Shown: positions 20,885-33,500 of the stretch, piece after piece | How positions within the stretch are numbered: position 1 is the first letter of the stretch | How the letters are laid out: each line of letters opens with the position of its first letter | Assembly: GCA_947095535.1 (NCBI GenBank) | Contig: OX352772.1 | Location: 225,454,994 to 225,518,993 of the forward strand | Direction: 5' to 3' | From: Poecilobothrus nobilitatus | Taxonomy: Eukaryota > Arthropoda > Insecta > Diptera > Dolichopodidae | Length of the DNA: 64,000 nucleotides | Program-made: the position numbers and the translations under genes | The notes under the pieces: model-generated | What the model was told of the DNA's origin: nothing | The model's database searches: none | The model's input: only the letters and a program-made list of their open reading frames with translations

Positions 20885-21119
20885 TTTGCTTTCTCTTTTT
20901 CTGTATTATTATGTTGAGCTCTGTCTTTGAATTGATATATCTTAAGAAAGATTCCACTTTATTTATACTAAATTTTTCTTCTAAAAAATTGTATTATCAA
21001 TGTTTTGAAATCAAAATCCTTAAGAAAACTAATTAAAAACAAAAAGTTGTAAAGTAAGTTGTTTATTAATGTAATAAATTCTAATTGATAATAATAAAAC
21101 TATAATTTTTTTATATAAC

Positions 21120-21570
21120 ATTTTTCGCAACATTTTTGCATTTAACTGTGTTCTAAATTTAAGAAAAATCTTCTACATAAATTCCAATTATACTTTTTTA
21201 TGAAAGAATATTATTTTTTATTTACCTATTGCTAAATTATTTATTTTTATTAGTAAATATTTTTCTATTTTTATTTTTTCTATTAACATTTTTGCAACAT
21301 TGTTGCATTTAACAGTGTTCTAAAGTTAAGAAAAAATCTTTTACATAAATTTTAATTATACTTTTTTATGAAAGAATATTATTTTTTATTTACCTATTCC
21401 TAAATTATTTATTTTTATTAGTAAATATTTTTCTATTTTTATTTTTTCTATTACCATTTTTACAACATTTTCACAACATTGTTGCATTTAACAGTGCTCT
21501 AAAGTTAAGAAAAAATTTTCTACATAAATTCTTATTACACTTTCTTATGAAAGAATATCATATTTACTTA
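21120..21570. repeat. Three tandem units at the 3' end of the integrase gene
   Basis: Units of about 167 bp start near 21120, 21288 and 21455. Each includes a GTTGCATTTAACAGTG-like string and TATGAAAGAATATTAT. The last unit runs into the integrase stop region, so the array was produced by duplicating the integrase 3' end and its untranslated region. From 20885 to 21119 nothing is recognised. Confidence 0.8.
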
Positions 21571-22462
21571 TCCATTGATTATGACTATTATCAAAGCCTA
21601 AATATTTCACATATACTTTATTGCCTTTTCGTTTTAAAATTTTTTCAATTAAATAAGCATTGGGGTCTTTGACACTAGTCAGTTCCTGTTCATAGAAGCC
21701 ACCACGAACTAATTTATTTTTATAATCTTTTAAACTATATGTAATCGGGTCTGTCTTGTTTTTGAAAGCTAGTTTAAAAACTTCAGTTGAATAGTTAGGT
21801 TCATATCCTTTTTGAAAAGTACCTTTAGACCTTGCACTTCTAACAAAATCACCAACATTAAATTTTCCATTATTAATAGGGTAATTATAAATTGAACGAA
21901 GAATTTGTTTTTCATTTTGTGATGTAACTTGGTTTGGTTTTAACTTAATTGTACTATGTTTTGTGTTATTATATTTTTGAATTAGTTTTGGTAAAAATTC
22001 TATCCATTTAAAATTTCCTTGTAAACTAAACTGTTTCCACATAATTGATTTTAATGTTCTGTTAAATCTTTCACAAACACTAGCCTTCATTTCTGAATAA
22101 GTATGATAGTGATTTATTTTGTAGCTTTTCATTAAATTTTGGAATTTTTTGTTGAAAAATTCTTTTCCCTGGTCAGAATGAATATTTTTTGGAGACTTCC
22201 CCTCCCTTTTAAAAATCTTTTCCATACTTTTAACTACGTCATCCGCTGCCTTTGATTTAACTTTTTCGGCATATGAATATTTTGAAAATATATCGATAAC
22301 AGTTAAGAGAAACTTGTATCCATTATTTACTTTTTGATAGACCGACATATCTACAAGATCAATTTCCCATGTATCATTTAACCCTCTTTGAGATATTTTT
22401 CGTCTCCGAAATCTACGTCTAACTGGACGATGAATTTTAGATACTATTTGTGCTTTTGACAT
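21545..22462 (-). CDS. Retrovirus-type integrase (c-integrase) with chromodomain
   Basis: It would insert the element and make the 6-bp target duplication. The frame of 305 codons is open. The catalytic D,D,E residues are in DTWEIDLVDM (about residue 35), NIHSDQGKEF (about 95) and SVCERFNRT (about 131). A C-terminal chromodomain is seen in YLIEKILKRKGNKVYVKYL and NQWISKYDIL, which could direct insertion to particular chromatin. The usual N-terminal HHCC zinc region is absent, so either it is lost or it lies in an exon not recognised. It is transcribed leftward and is separated from PolB by a TA-rich spacer (22463-22692). Confidence 0.88.
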   Translation of the reverse strand: MSKAQIVSKIHRPVRRRFRRRKISQRGLNDTWEIDLVDMSVYQKVNNGYKFLLTVIDIFSKYSYAEKVKSKAADDVVKSMEKIFKREGKSPKNIHSDQGKEFFNKKFQNLMKSYKINHYHTYSEMKASVCERFNRTLKSIMWKQFSLQGNFKWIEFLPKLIQKYNNTKHSTIKLKPNQVTSQNEKQILRSIYNYPINNGKFNVGDFVRSARSKGTFQKGYEPNYSTEVFKLAFKNKTDPITYSLKDYKNKLVRGGFYEQELTSVKDPNAYLIEKILKRKGNKVYVKYLGFDNSHNQWISKYDILS

Positions 22463-22692
22463 ATTATTGAAGAGTTAAATTGCAAATGTGAATTTGAATA
22501 AAATCAGTAAATATATATGTATATATATATAGTGTTCTATACTATTGTATATATATACTGTTATATATATGTAAATAATTTTTTGGCTATATTCTGAAAA
22601 TTAAAAACGGTAAAATTAAAAGATTTTTTTTAATGTTGTAATTTAATAGTTTAATACAAAATTTTTACAATATACATATTAACAATAATTTT

Positions 22693-25600
22693 TTAAATTT
22701 TTTTCTTTTTGAAGCCATAAGGAACTGAAGTATAATCATCTGCAAAAACTCGTTTTCTGGAATTTATTCGATATGACTTTATTTCAGGAACAGTGATGAC
22801 TCTGTGATCGTATATCTATGAAAATTCTCCTATGAAAATTCCAGTTGGAGGGTTGTTCTGATGTAAGGGGATTAAATTGTTTAACAGTATACTCCCATAC
22901 CTCGTATATTTCCACAATTTTGTATCCCTGTTTAACAGCTTCTCTTACTTCATCTATAACCCACGTTCTTAAAATTGACCTACTACGATTGTCATGCGAG
23001 CAGTCATTATTATTCATTTCCAAACTACATGTTTGACAGCAGGAAAACATTAGCTTATTATTTTGATTTATAGGCAAAACCGGGTGATAGAGTTTTTCTG
23101 CGGGAAGTATCAATGCCTTTATTAATCCTTCAGTATCATTTAAATTTAATTTATTGCATTCAATTTTTCCAACATGAACTTTTGGATGACCCACTGGAAA
23201 TTTTCCATATTTACACACCCAAGGATATAGTGAGCATATATCTATATACATTATTTTTTCACCAGGCGCACATTTATAATATGTTCTTGTGTTTCCTGTT
23301 CTACCGCCATAAAACGCATCACGTGGTTTTAGTGGTATCAAACTTTCGTTCTCCAATTTTGCGAAAAATTCTATGTATTCTTTTGATCTCATTTCGTTTC
23401 GAAATTCACACTCCCACTTTTCAATTACTTGATAGCCTATAGAGCGTAATTTATTGGCTTGGATAATGTAGCCTCATAACGTATTTCATATTTATTTTTT
23501 ATCATTATTATTTTTGAAACATTTTGGATGGCCATGGTAATAACAGCCATAAAACTCAAATATTTGTTTTGTGTCTGTGCAATATCCGTCAACACGAAGA
23601 CCAAAAATTACTTTTTCTTTTCCGTTACCACTATGCTGCATTTTTATTTTTCTTTGTTTTTCTTCCCACATTTTAACCATTTTATGGCAATGATTGATAA
23701 GCGATTAAGTTTTCTGATAAGCGATATTCTTGTTTAGGTATAAGTCCAATTGTATACGGTTTTAAAAAAATCCTTCTAAAAACCAAATTACACGCTGAAG
23801 CAATTGTAGTGGCCTCTAAAAATGACTCAACCTTACATTCTTCCAAAAATAGCTGTCTGAATTTAATACAGGCTGCTGTCAAAATTTTTACGTCATTCAT
23901 ACAATATTCTACAAGTTCCATTTGGAGGTTAAAAGACTTGTTTTTATTTTCTTCATACCATTCAAGAAATTGTTTTCTTTGTGATGCACTCATTGAATTA
24001 TAACAGTAATATTTCCGATCGGGTAACTTTCCATTATATTTTATATTATTTTTACGATTAAACATATCAGGAAAATATCCTTTTTTTAAATTTATATCTA
24101 AATCAAATGCTTTCGGTAAACTAGATAACGGCATTGGAAAATAGTTTAGTGAATTAATATATTTCACGTTATCTAACAGCATTAAAATTATCTTTTTCCC
24201 CTCATAATTAGTTTTGGTTTGATGATGGTTTTATCTAAGATATAGTTTAATAAAAACTGATTATAAAATGCTTGTCCGTTATGTGCAATAACTACAACTT
24301 TATGAAATATCTTTCTTTGGTTGAGTATATATTCTAAGAACATTTGTATTGGATTTTGTTTCAACCACAAAAATCGAAGTCCACAAAAATTGCATCTTTC
24401 AACATTAGATAATATACAATGCGTGCAACGTTGTTCAAAAATACATAAATCAGGCTGATGTTCAATTATATCCCCTATTGCAGCACCTTCATGAAGTTTC
24501 TCCTCGATGATATCATCTTGAGTTGTTTCGAGATCGTAGAAAATATATAATATATTTTTAAGTTCAGCTAATTCTTTACACGGTGTAATAAAGCATTGGT
24601 GGTCTGAAGCTATATTTATATTACAGTTTTTACACAAATGTCTATAGCATATATGATTTACATCGGTTCTGTATACTTTAAAGCATTTTGTACAGGAATT
24701 AATAAGAGTACAAATAGATTTTTTATTTGTAGATGATGTTGCTTTATGATTATCAAAACAAGTTTGACCTTTGCATACATGACCTTGACTTCGATTGCAT
24801 ACATCACATTTAATATTTGGAAAATTTACGTCACATGCTGGAGATGATTTACAAAAGAAACACGACTGTTTACATCTGTGAGACAATCTATTGTTATACG
24901 GAACATTACATGTTTCACAAAAGTAATCACAACTAAATGCTGTTGTTAATGATGTAATTACATTGAAGTGACCTTCATCGTATATCAAATTCAATCTTTT
25001 TTCCTTATCTTTTTCACCTTGAAAAATAATTGATTTTCCTTTTCCTCTGAAATCAAAACCTACAATTTGATATTTAGAGAGGTACAGTTGAAATTTTTTG
25101 AGCTCACTGATACTAGCTCCTTTTGCTGGGATGCTTACATTTGAATTTCTTATTAGTTGCTGCTTTCAACTGAAGTTGACCTGTGTCTTTTCGCATTTTA
25201 CAGTAGTCAACCGATTTTTCTATGAATGAGATAGCAACAACTAACGCACGTGGTAAACATAAATTATCTTTGTTTTTGATTGAAATTATGCCTCTTCTTT
25301 TATTACATTCTTCTTCAAAATTGTTGTATCTTTTTCCTCTTCCACTTCCTGCTGGAAGTCGTAAATATGTAACATTTATACAGAGCGTATCTGTAGATAA
25401 TCCTTCGCAGTTGCTTTGAAAAATTTTTGAAATAACTTCCCAAATTTCCGAAATGTCAAGGTCTTTTGCTTCTTTAAAATTCATCCAGGCTGGACCACGT
25501 TCATGAAAACTTTGGCATCCAAAAGTGACACCAATTTTGTCAGTAGGATCAACATTTTCAAGTAAATTGCTGAATAATTCTTCAATACCGGTTTTAATCC

Positions 25601-25724
25601 AATCTATTGGATCTTTGTTGTCTGGTACTGCATTTATTATAAACTCCAATTTTTTTCCAAAAATGTTGAATCGTTTTACATCCACTGATTTTATTGATTT
25701 TATTGTGAATTTTTCTGTATTCAT
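22693..25724 (-). pseudogene. Protein-primed DNA polymerase B, internally deleted
   Basis: It would replicate the element. The N-terminus (25724 to 25113) holds the Polinton-specific region with AWMNFKEAKDLD and YLRLPAGSGRGKR. A Cys-rich block (FCETCNVPYNNRLSHRC, about 24910) precedes the exonuclease: Exo I FYDLETTQ, Exo II AHNGQAFYNQF (the expected Asp is Tyr) and Exo III YCMNDVKIL. Palm motif A is DICSLYP (about 23245). Sequence then jumps from TVKQFNPL to the far C-terminus (VPEIKSYR, DDYTSVPYGF, stop at 22693), so the region with motifs B and C and the thumb is gone. Frame changes lie near 25113, 24185, 23682 and 23490. It cannot be active. Confidence 0.85.
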
Positions 25725-25940
25725 TTTAATTTCTTTTTTTTAATTTCCGATTTTTATTTTATTAAGACAACCGACCGCGAACGTTTCTAATCCTAGAATT
25801 TTCACTCTATTAACAATTTTTTAACTTTTTACACAATTTATACATAATGTCTTGTACTTGTACATAATGTCTATTACTTTAAAAAAAAAAAAAGCAATTA
25901 CTCGTAACTTATTTTGAATCGCTTTTATTCCTTTGTTTTT

Positions 25941-27298
25941 TTTTCAACATTCTTACATAACAATAAAATCTTATACGGTGATACTAAGAATTTTTTTCTT
26001 TCCTCTTCTTTAAATACTTCATAGAAAAAAAGATAACAAGAAGAAATAAAAGCATCTCAAAATTGCATCAATTTTGTCAAGGTTGAATCTTTATGTAACA
26101 TTTAAAAACCAGTTTGCACTTTTTCTTTTAATTTTTTAAAATTAGTTGTAAAATTATAAAGAAACGTAGTTACACATCTTTTTGTTCTGTTTTCATTTTT
26201 CTCTTTAAATTTTATAAAGCATTTTTTCTTATTCTTTTCATATACGCCTATTACTTAAGCTAAGTATACATCAACAAGAAGTATACCTGGACCACGTCAG
26301 ATATTTTTGATTTCTTGTTGTTTTCTTTTTATTCATATTTTTTTCTTGAACACAGAATAAATCTGTTTTATTTTTATATTCTTATTTTCAAAATAGGTGA
26401 CAAATGCAATTAACCTGACTTGAATTTTTTTCTTTTTTTTATTCTTCACAGATTATGTAACATACAATGCACTTAAGCAACATGTTAGCCATTAAGTACT
26501 TCCACAGCTTTAATTTCCTGGTTGTCTTGTTCTCATTCATATTTTTTTTTTGAACATTCTTACAAACAAAAAATATCTTACACGACACACCGACAATAAT
26601 CATTAGTTTTTTTCTTTTATCTTCTTTAAATAGTTAAAGTAGGAAAAAAAAAAAAAAAATAGTTAGGTACATCTAAAAACGCATAAATTTTTTTCAATGG
26701 TTTGATCATTATGGAGACAGAAAAACAGGTTTGCACTTTTTCTTTATGAATTTTAAAGATGCGTTGTACCTTTTAAAATTGTTCTATCTTGTACGTTTAA
26801 ACTTTTTTTGTTTTTTTCCTTTTACATTCATTAACCATTTTTTTGTTTCTACTTTTCATATGCGCCTATTACTTAAGCCAAGTATACATCAATAAGAAGT
26901 AGACCTGTACTACGTTAGATATTTTTGATTTCTTGTTTTTTTTTTCAACATTCTTACATAACAATTAATTAATGGTTTTTCTTTCCTCTTCTTTAAATAC
27001 TTCATAAAAAAAACGAAAGAAAAAAACAACAAACAACAACATCTTAAAATTTGCAAGCATAAAAAAATATTTTTTCTTACTATTTCCATGTTTACCTATT
27101 ACTTAAAACAAGTATACAATCCTTATAAACAACAAGAGTTGTCTGACGGTCGCCGCCGCCTGTCTGACCTACTTTTATGTCGTTAACCTACTCCTGTCTG
27201 ACCGAATTACAGTTTGACCTACTTCCAGGTGGCCTTGACCTACTTACGGGTGACCTTGACCTACTGACCTGTCTGGCCCAAGTGCCTACCTATCTACT
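25941..27298. repeat. Right terminal inverted repeat of Polinton-1
   Basis: The inverted counterpart of 13658-14455, but about 560 bp longer. It holds roughly four copies of the internal unit, recognisable from AACATTCTTACATAACAA and CGCCTATTACTTAAG strings, against two on the left. The short repeats near the tip are also expanded (27130-27270). From 25725 to 25940 there is no gene. Confidence 0.85.
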
Positions 27299-27304
27299 AA
27301 GGAG
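27299..27304. other. Target-site duplication of Polinton-1, right copy
   Basis: AAGGAG directly after the terminal CCTATCTACT, identical to 13652-13657. Confidence 0.92.
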
Positions 27305-27738
27305 TAGTGAAACAACCGAAAGTTCATTAATCAGTCACCCGTGGTATGAAAATTTTGAATACATAAAAAACTGCTTAAAAACAGGGTTTTTGCCTCCTGA
27401 GGCCTTCGTTTATCTTGATAAATATAAATATATAGAAAATAATCAGCATATTCCGATTCTGTATCATTAGAAGAGACACGCTCTCATTAAAAATATACCA
27501 TCAAATTTAAACTCAATAAACATTGAAAATAACGAATTGTTTAAGTATGATATGTATATACCTGCAAAAGAAAAACTTTTGGCACACCACACTTTTGGCA
27601 GAATTTAGATTAGAGGTAGGTTAGATAGTAGTCGTAACTAGCAATTAAGTTAAGTTAGGTTAGTTAAATTAGTGTTAAGATTTTATATAAATAAGAAGTT
27701 AAAAAAAATTGGTTTTTAAAACAAAAATTTTTCCAATA
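27305..27738 (+). mobile_element. Jockey-clade LINE copy 1, 3' part
   Basis: The sequence resumes with TAGTGAAACAACCG and matches copy 2 from 50343 to 50782. It encodes the last stretch of the ORF2 region (FLPPEAFVYLDKYKYIENN) and the 3' UTR, which contains GGTTAGTTAAATTAG. It ends at TTTTTCCAAT, where the two copies diverge. No clear poly(A) tail or target duplication was found. From 27739 to 27978 I see nothing. Confidence 0.85.
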
Positions 27739-27978
27739 AATTCATTACATAAAACTAATTAAAATTAATAAGAGATATTAGATAATAAAATTTTATATTA
27801 CAAAATATGTTAATCAAATAATTTGATAATAATAAAAGCAGAGAAGATTAATTGTGAGAGCTTGTAAATTACTCAGCCATGTACATATTAAAATTAGCTT
27901 ATCAGAATTCTTTTTTAAGTTTGAATTAATGTAAAATCACATAATAAACTGGAAAATAAAACACAAAAAAAAAAAAAT

Positions 27979-28700
27979 TCAAAATGAGTAAAAATGATTG
28001 TGTCTTTGATATTTTAAATTAAAAAAGCTATAGTGCTGAATATTTTAAATTAGGATAAAAATATGAAAAGTTTTTAAAGTTCGGTTTAAAAATTTCAAAG
28101 TTTGGTTTAAATACAAAATTATTATTAAAGTTTAAACATATTTACCAAAAGTTAAATTTACATTCTATATAACAATTTGAGTTCTCCTAACCTTATGCAA
28201 AAAAATGACTAGGGTTAAGATATGAAAAGTTTTCAAAGTTTGTTTAAAAGTTTTTAAAATTTATTATTATTATAGTTTATTGATTATTCTAAATTTAATT
28301 TGTGGTTACTACATCAGTTATGTTTTAATTTGAAATTTAAAAGGCTTAATCTATAGTGCTGAATATTCTAAATTAGCGTGAAAATATGAAAAGTTTTTAA
28401 ATTTTGGGTTTAAAAATTTCAAAGTTTGGTTTAAATAAAAAATTATTATTAACAAAGGTTAAACATATTTACCAAAAGTCAAATTTATATTCTATTATAA
28501 CAATTTAAGTCCTCCTAACCTTATGCAAAAAAATTAGTAAGGTGAAGATATGAAAAGTTTATTAAACTTTAATAATATTTACAAAAAAAAAGTTTGATTT
28601 GAATAGGTACATAAGGAAATGTATACAAAATAATTTTAAATGAAATGTTTTGTTATAATAAATAATAAAAGTTTTGAGTTAAACGGTTGAAATATAATGA
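27979..28700. repeat. Left terminal-repeat array of Polinton-2
   Basis: Two tandem units of about 320 bp start near 28030 and 28350. Each runs from TATAGTGCTGAATATT to CTCCTAACCTTATGCAAAAAA. The same family appears at 3757-3960 and, mostly inverted, at 43854-44290. From 28701 to 29126 there is no gene. Confidence 0.75.
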
Positions 28701-29126
28701 AATATTATGAACTTTGAGAAGTTTTATAGTTAAATTAAAAGTTATAAATAATCAGATAAATTCGAATTTTATCTAAATTTTTACTGTCAATTATATTTTT
28801 ATATTTAAGAAACGTTTTTTATTCGTCTCTGGTTTTATTTAAAGTTTTCAACAGCTTAAAAACTTCGCTAATGATTGAACACACTTAAGATTCTTTTTTT
28901 TTGTAATAATAAAAAACAAGTTTGTTCCTGTTGGTTTAAATAATATATTTTTTTTTATTCATCTTTAAATTATATTTTTTTATTAAAACTAAGCCAACAA
29001 AAACTTAATTTTTTTTTTTTTTTTTACAATTATTGCTCAATGGCATAATGCCCCCAATCATATGTGTTTATTTTATCTGCGATTACGTAAAAGTGATCTA
29101 AATATTTTGATTTCTCTTAAACAAAC

Positions 29127-32100
29127 TTAATTTTTTAACAAACAATTTTTATAGTTATCTAACGTTAAACTATTGACAATATATTTTTTTATTCCTTTTG
29201 TTTTTTTAACAGTTTTATTTTCATGTGTTTGAAGAAAATACATTTTAGATTTTAATCCTATAAATTCAGAAACAATTTTTCCATTAAATTCATCTTTAAA
29301 AAGACCAAGAACTTTTTTATTCAATAGAGGGAAATTAAATAAATTGTCAGATGGATAATCGGATGTATAAAAACGTTGCGGTATATCAACGTTATATGTC
29401 AGCGTAAAAGTCATCTGTCTGTATAGTGTAAATAAAACTGTCAGTGACTGTGTAATTTAAAAAAACTTTACTGCCATATTTAGGTTTAATGTAATCATAA
29501 TGAAAATCATACATAAGTATTTTAGATTGTTCTAGTACTGTAAATCCTAAATATATAGGTTTGTCATAATATACATTTGTATTATTAAGCTGAACGGCTA
29601 TCAAGTTTTCAGTGAATCTAGAGTGGTTCTGATACTTTGGTTTTGCTATAAATGCTCGTGCACCTAAATGTCTTCCTTGACTTTCCCAAGAGGTAGCTAC
29701 TTTAACATTTTTTCTTTTATCTACATTTTCCATGGTGTTACCGAAAACGGCATTAATCATTAATTTAAAATAATTTTTTTCGAAAGCATTTTTAGCAACT
29801 GACCTATGTGAGTTATTTAAATCAATATATTTTTTAACTAATTGCTTTGTGTGAATTTTAGCACTCTATAAATTTTCTTAAGAATTAACCGTTTCGAACA
29901 CACTGTTAGTGGAACTTTGTTTTCAGCACAAAAAGTAAAATCATTGTGCAAATCATGTAAATGTTGGGGGTAATATAAATCCACTTCTAAAACGTAACCA
30001 GTTTCCGAATCATCGGCAACTGAAAGCACATCAATATTTTCAGCAACGTCAACCCACTGAAAATCTTTATGTGGTAAATATTGGATCATTACCCATACAT
30101 ATAAATTGTTAGTTTCTTTATATACTATGTATTTGGAAGGTTAATTTCTTTTATAAGATTCTCCCATGAATTTATTATTTGCTACTGAATGTCTAAGTGA
30201 GCACTGACTAATTCCACCACGTATCCCTTTTTTTAAGAAATTATGCATATCTATATCAGTTAATAATTGTAATTTGATATCCGTGTATTTTAACATACCT
30301 GCCAATGGCAAACCTGGGGTAGTATAAAAATTTGCAGGATCTAAAGATTACATTTTGTAGCATATTTTTCGAAAGTTTTCAAAAACATCAGTCAAAATAA
30401 GCACATCTGTTTTAAGGTGTTCTAAGCACATATGTTTTAAGTTTTTAAGCACATCTGTTTTAAGGCCTTATTAAGCACTTCTGTTTTAAGTTTTAAATAG
30501 TCCCATAAGTTTTGACAATCAAACGTATTCATGTCATATGATTGGTAAAATATTCTTGTGAAGGTAAACTTCTTTCGTCAAGTCCTTCAATGGAATTTAA
30601 ATACTCATAGGTAAAAGCTCCCTTTCAAGTCATAAGTTTAATTTTTTCATTATTATTGAATTCTTTTTTTTATATGAAACAAATCGTTTTCATTTAAATT
30701 TTTACATAAAGAATCAAGGCTAGAAGCCATAAATCTAAAGCTATCGAGAAAACTTAAATATAATGAATGATTTTTATCTATTGTAATTTTTTTAGATTAT
30801 GAAATATAACGTTCTTTATTCAAAGGAATGACGCCAATATGTCCATTCACTTCGTTTAGTTCTTTAAATAAAAGATGGCAATCATAGCCAGAAAAATTGT
30901 GAAAAAATATAGGAAAAAAATTTGGCCGCCTATATAATAAATTACATTTAGAATGAGCGGGTCCTCTATAATTACCAGTAAAGTGACAATGGTCTCTAAT
31001 TCTATCATTAAAAGCTAAATGTTTACCACATATGTGACAATTTTCCTGAAGTAATTGTTGAAGCTGCTCATCAAGTGTTAACAGATTCATTGGCTTTGGC
31101 ATCATAAATATATTTTTATATAATGTTTTGAATTTTAAATAAAACTGCATGTTTTTGTTAACGATATGACAAATTCCTTAGCACAGTTAGCTCCAACAAA
31201 CTCTTTGTAATAGCTTTGATTATCATCAAAAGAACATTTAATGTAGTAGGAGAAAGCTACTGGAACATGTTGATGAATATTTGTTGTTGAAGACATCATT
31301 GGATTAGAACCGCATGTTGCAATAGGTTGTAAAATACTCTCAGCATCGGCATAAAGAACAAAAGGTGTTTCTAATTGTTGTTGATAATTTTTAAACTCGA
31401 GTGTATTAAGATGTTCATTCAGCATTTTGAATACAAGTTTGTAAAGCTGATACTAAACACCACTTGAAACAGAAGTTGTCTTTATTTTGAATATTAATGC
31501 ATGCTTTTTTGTCTTCTATGCTTTTTGTTTTTTTTAATATAACTAGACACACATATTGGTTCAAATTTATTGATATTTATTTCAATATGTAAAATCCTCA
31601 TTAACGCGCAGCCACTGTCTTTTTATTGGAAGTCTTCTGCTTGTTGTTGAATAATTTCTTTAGTCTTCTCAAAAAAATCATTAAGATCATCTGCTTGTGT
31701 AATACTAAACATTCGAGTTTGAAAAGATTTGATTGATATATTTTCAAACTCTTCTTCTCTTGGCTTTATATATTCGCCAAAAAGCTCAAGATTTACTTTT
31801 ATAGCGTTGTGCTTTTTTAATGATTGCATCAATAATTCAATTATATCGGTCTGAGCCTTTTCCAGAAAATTTGATGGGTTTAGCATGCTTTCATCATCAT
31901 TATCTCTAATAAACGTTTCTATTCTATTTTGTAAACATTCATCAATATGTCTAACATTAGATCTAATTACTTCTGCCGCATTACTTTTATGCTTATTTGT
32001 TCGGATGTGGTAGTTCCACAAAGTGGTTGTAACGTTCGATTTGAACTTACTGCAAAATTTTACATTTTACAAATTTTTTTGATGTCTCTTTTTATGTTTT

Positions 32101-32255
32101 AATAAACTATCATTTCTATTAAATGATTTTTTACATATTTCACAATTATGTTTTAATTGTGTTTCACATTTATGTCTTTTTAAATTGTCAGATCTTGTGA
32201 ACACTTTTTCACATTTATCACATTGCAATTTAATTCTTTTGTTTTCTGAACTCAT
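29127..32255 (-). pseudogene. DNA polymerase B with C2H2 fingers and endonuclease VII-like segment, broken
   Basis: Two zinc fingers open the frame (CDKCEKVFTRSDNLKRH and CEICKKSFNRNDSLLKH, 32067-32255). A helical N-terminal region follows (31623-32021), then the exonuclease opening (PFVLYADAES, about 31360). Next is an endonuclease VII-like block, CHICGKHLAF and DHCHFTGNYRGPAHSKC (about 31000), and HNFSGYDCHLL. Palm motif A lies in EVDLYYPQHLHDLHND (about 29980). Motif C reads VTDS instead of DTDS (about 29440). The C-terminus has LNKKVLGLFKDE and FIGLKSKMY. Many stops and frame changes occur between 31140 and 29760. This PolB type differs from the Polinton-1 one. Confidence 0.85.
30399..30491 (-). 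repeat. Four-copy minisatellite inside the PolB pseudogene
   Basis: The string AAGCACATCTGTTTTAAG (plus strand) occurs four times with small changes and a spacing of 22-27 bases. It interrupts the polymerase coding region, so it arose after or during decay. Confidence 0.75.
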
Positions 32256-33241
32256 TTTTTTTTTGTTAGTGTTTTGTTAGTGTTTTTTATATAAAAACAA
32301 TATTAATTAGTCTATAAATGACTTTAACTTAGTCTTAAATTTAGTGATTTAACACGTAAACTCAAGAAGTCAATTGTATATATATACAAATTTTTTAAAT
32401 TCTATATAGATAAACCGAACTAACTTGATTGCATAATTTGAATGTATATATAACATATCAGAACATAAAATGAATATTGAGTTTTTCTAATGAATTACTA
32501 CAATGTTGCATATTAATCAAATTGTTACAAAATTGAAACTATATACCAACAAAATCATGATGTGGAAAATTGCTAGCACTTTTCATAATAGATGTCCAAG
32601 TATTTAAGATATACACAAAATTTTTTATATTATTTTATCATAACACTATATAAAAAAGTGAAAGGAATATTTAATTTTCAATAAAAAAAATGTCTAATGA
32701 ATGCGTCTAATAAAAATAATTCGTTAAATTAACTAATTAAATTAAATTAATAACTCTGTTAAATTATAAAATAATAATAATAAATATGTACTAACCAATG
32801 TTGCATCATATTAGAAAAAAAAAAAATTTACTAAATAAAAAATGTGCTCTCTGTGATGTGTGTGTGTTTGTGTGTTACAAGTTTTAAGTATGTTAATAAC
32901 ACACATATGTTTAATGATTCAAATGAATGTGCAACAATGTAATATGTAAATAGTCAAATCAATGTTTTTTTTTTTTTATGATGTCTTTCAATGACGTTTA
33001 CATTACATTTTATATTTTATTTTAATAACAACTAATTTATACATTGAAAGTTACAACAGGTATTGCATAATAAATTCATAAATATTTGATGTGTAATATT
33101 TGTGGTTAGATATGTGTGTCCATTATAATTATAAACAAGTTGATATTGGATACAAAAAAAAATTAAATGATATTATATCATGTTAAAAACATAGTAGGTA
33201 GGGAGGCATGATTTCCCTTCTTCTATAATATTTTACAAATG

Positions 33242-33287
33242 TATATAAACTGATGTTAATTAACTTATTTCAAAAACAAAATCAGTT
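33242..33287 (+). promoter_or_regulatory. Core promoter candidate upstream of the small conserved gene
   Basis: TATATAAA at 33242-33249 is followed by the arthropod initiator TCAGTT at 33282-33287. The spacing to the initiator A is 40 bases, longer than the usual 30 or so. The same pair with better spacing is found at 61985-62022. The preceding 32256-33240 contains no gene, only A/T-rich sequence, part of which matches 61650-61980. Confidence 0.5.
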
Positions 33288-33500
33288 CATATTGAAAAAT
33301 AACCACAAAAAAAAGCAAAACAAATATAAAAAAGGTAAAATTTTTTTTTTTCTTATTCTTAAATTAATTCTATATTATTTTCTATATCTATTTACATATA
33401 TATATTTGTAATTGTATTTCTATATCTATTTACATATATATATTTACATATATATGTATTTATAATTCTATATTATTCTATATCTACATATATATATGAA

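Larger units (their letters stand above)
13658..27298. mobile_element. Polinton/Maverick element (Polinton-1), 13.6 kb, complete ends
   Basis: It has AG...CT ends, identical inverted outer termini over 71 bp (13658-13728 against 27228-27298), longer composite inverted repeats and a perfect 6-bp target duplication. The virion genes run rightward from 15173 to 19943. An exonuclease-like gene at the left and the Q-rich gene, integrase and PolB at the right run leftward. At 13.6 kb it is slightly short for a Polinton, partly because PolB is deleted. It inserted in the 3' UTR of Jockey copy 1. Confidence 0.95.

Noticed and set aside
27177..27470. 95-residue plus-strand frame with repeated LDLLTGDLDLLT
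   Set aside because: It reads the short repeats of the Polinton-1 terminal repeat and crosses the element border.
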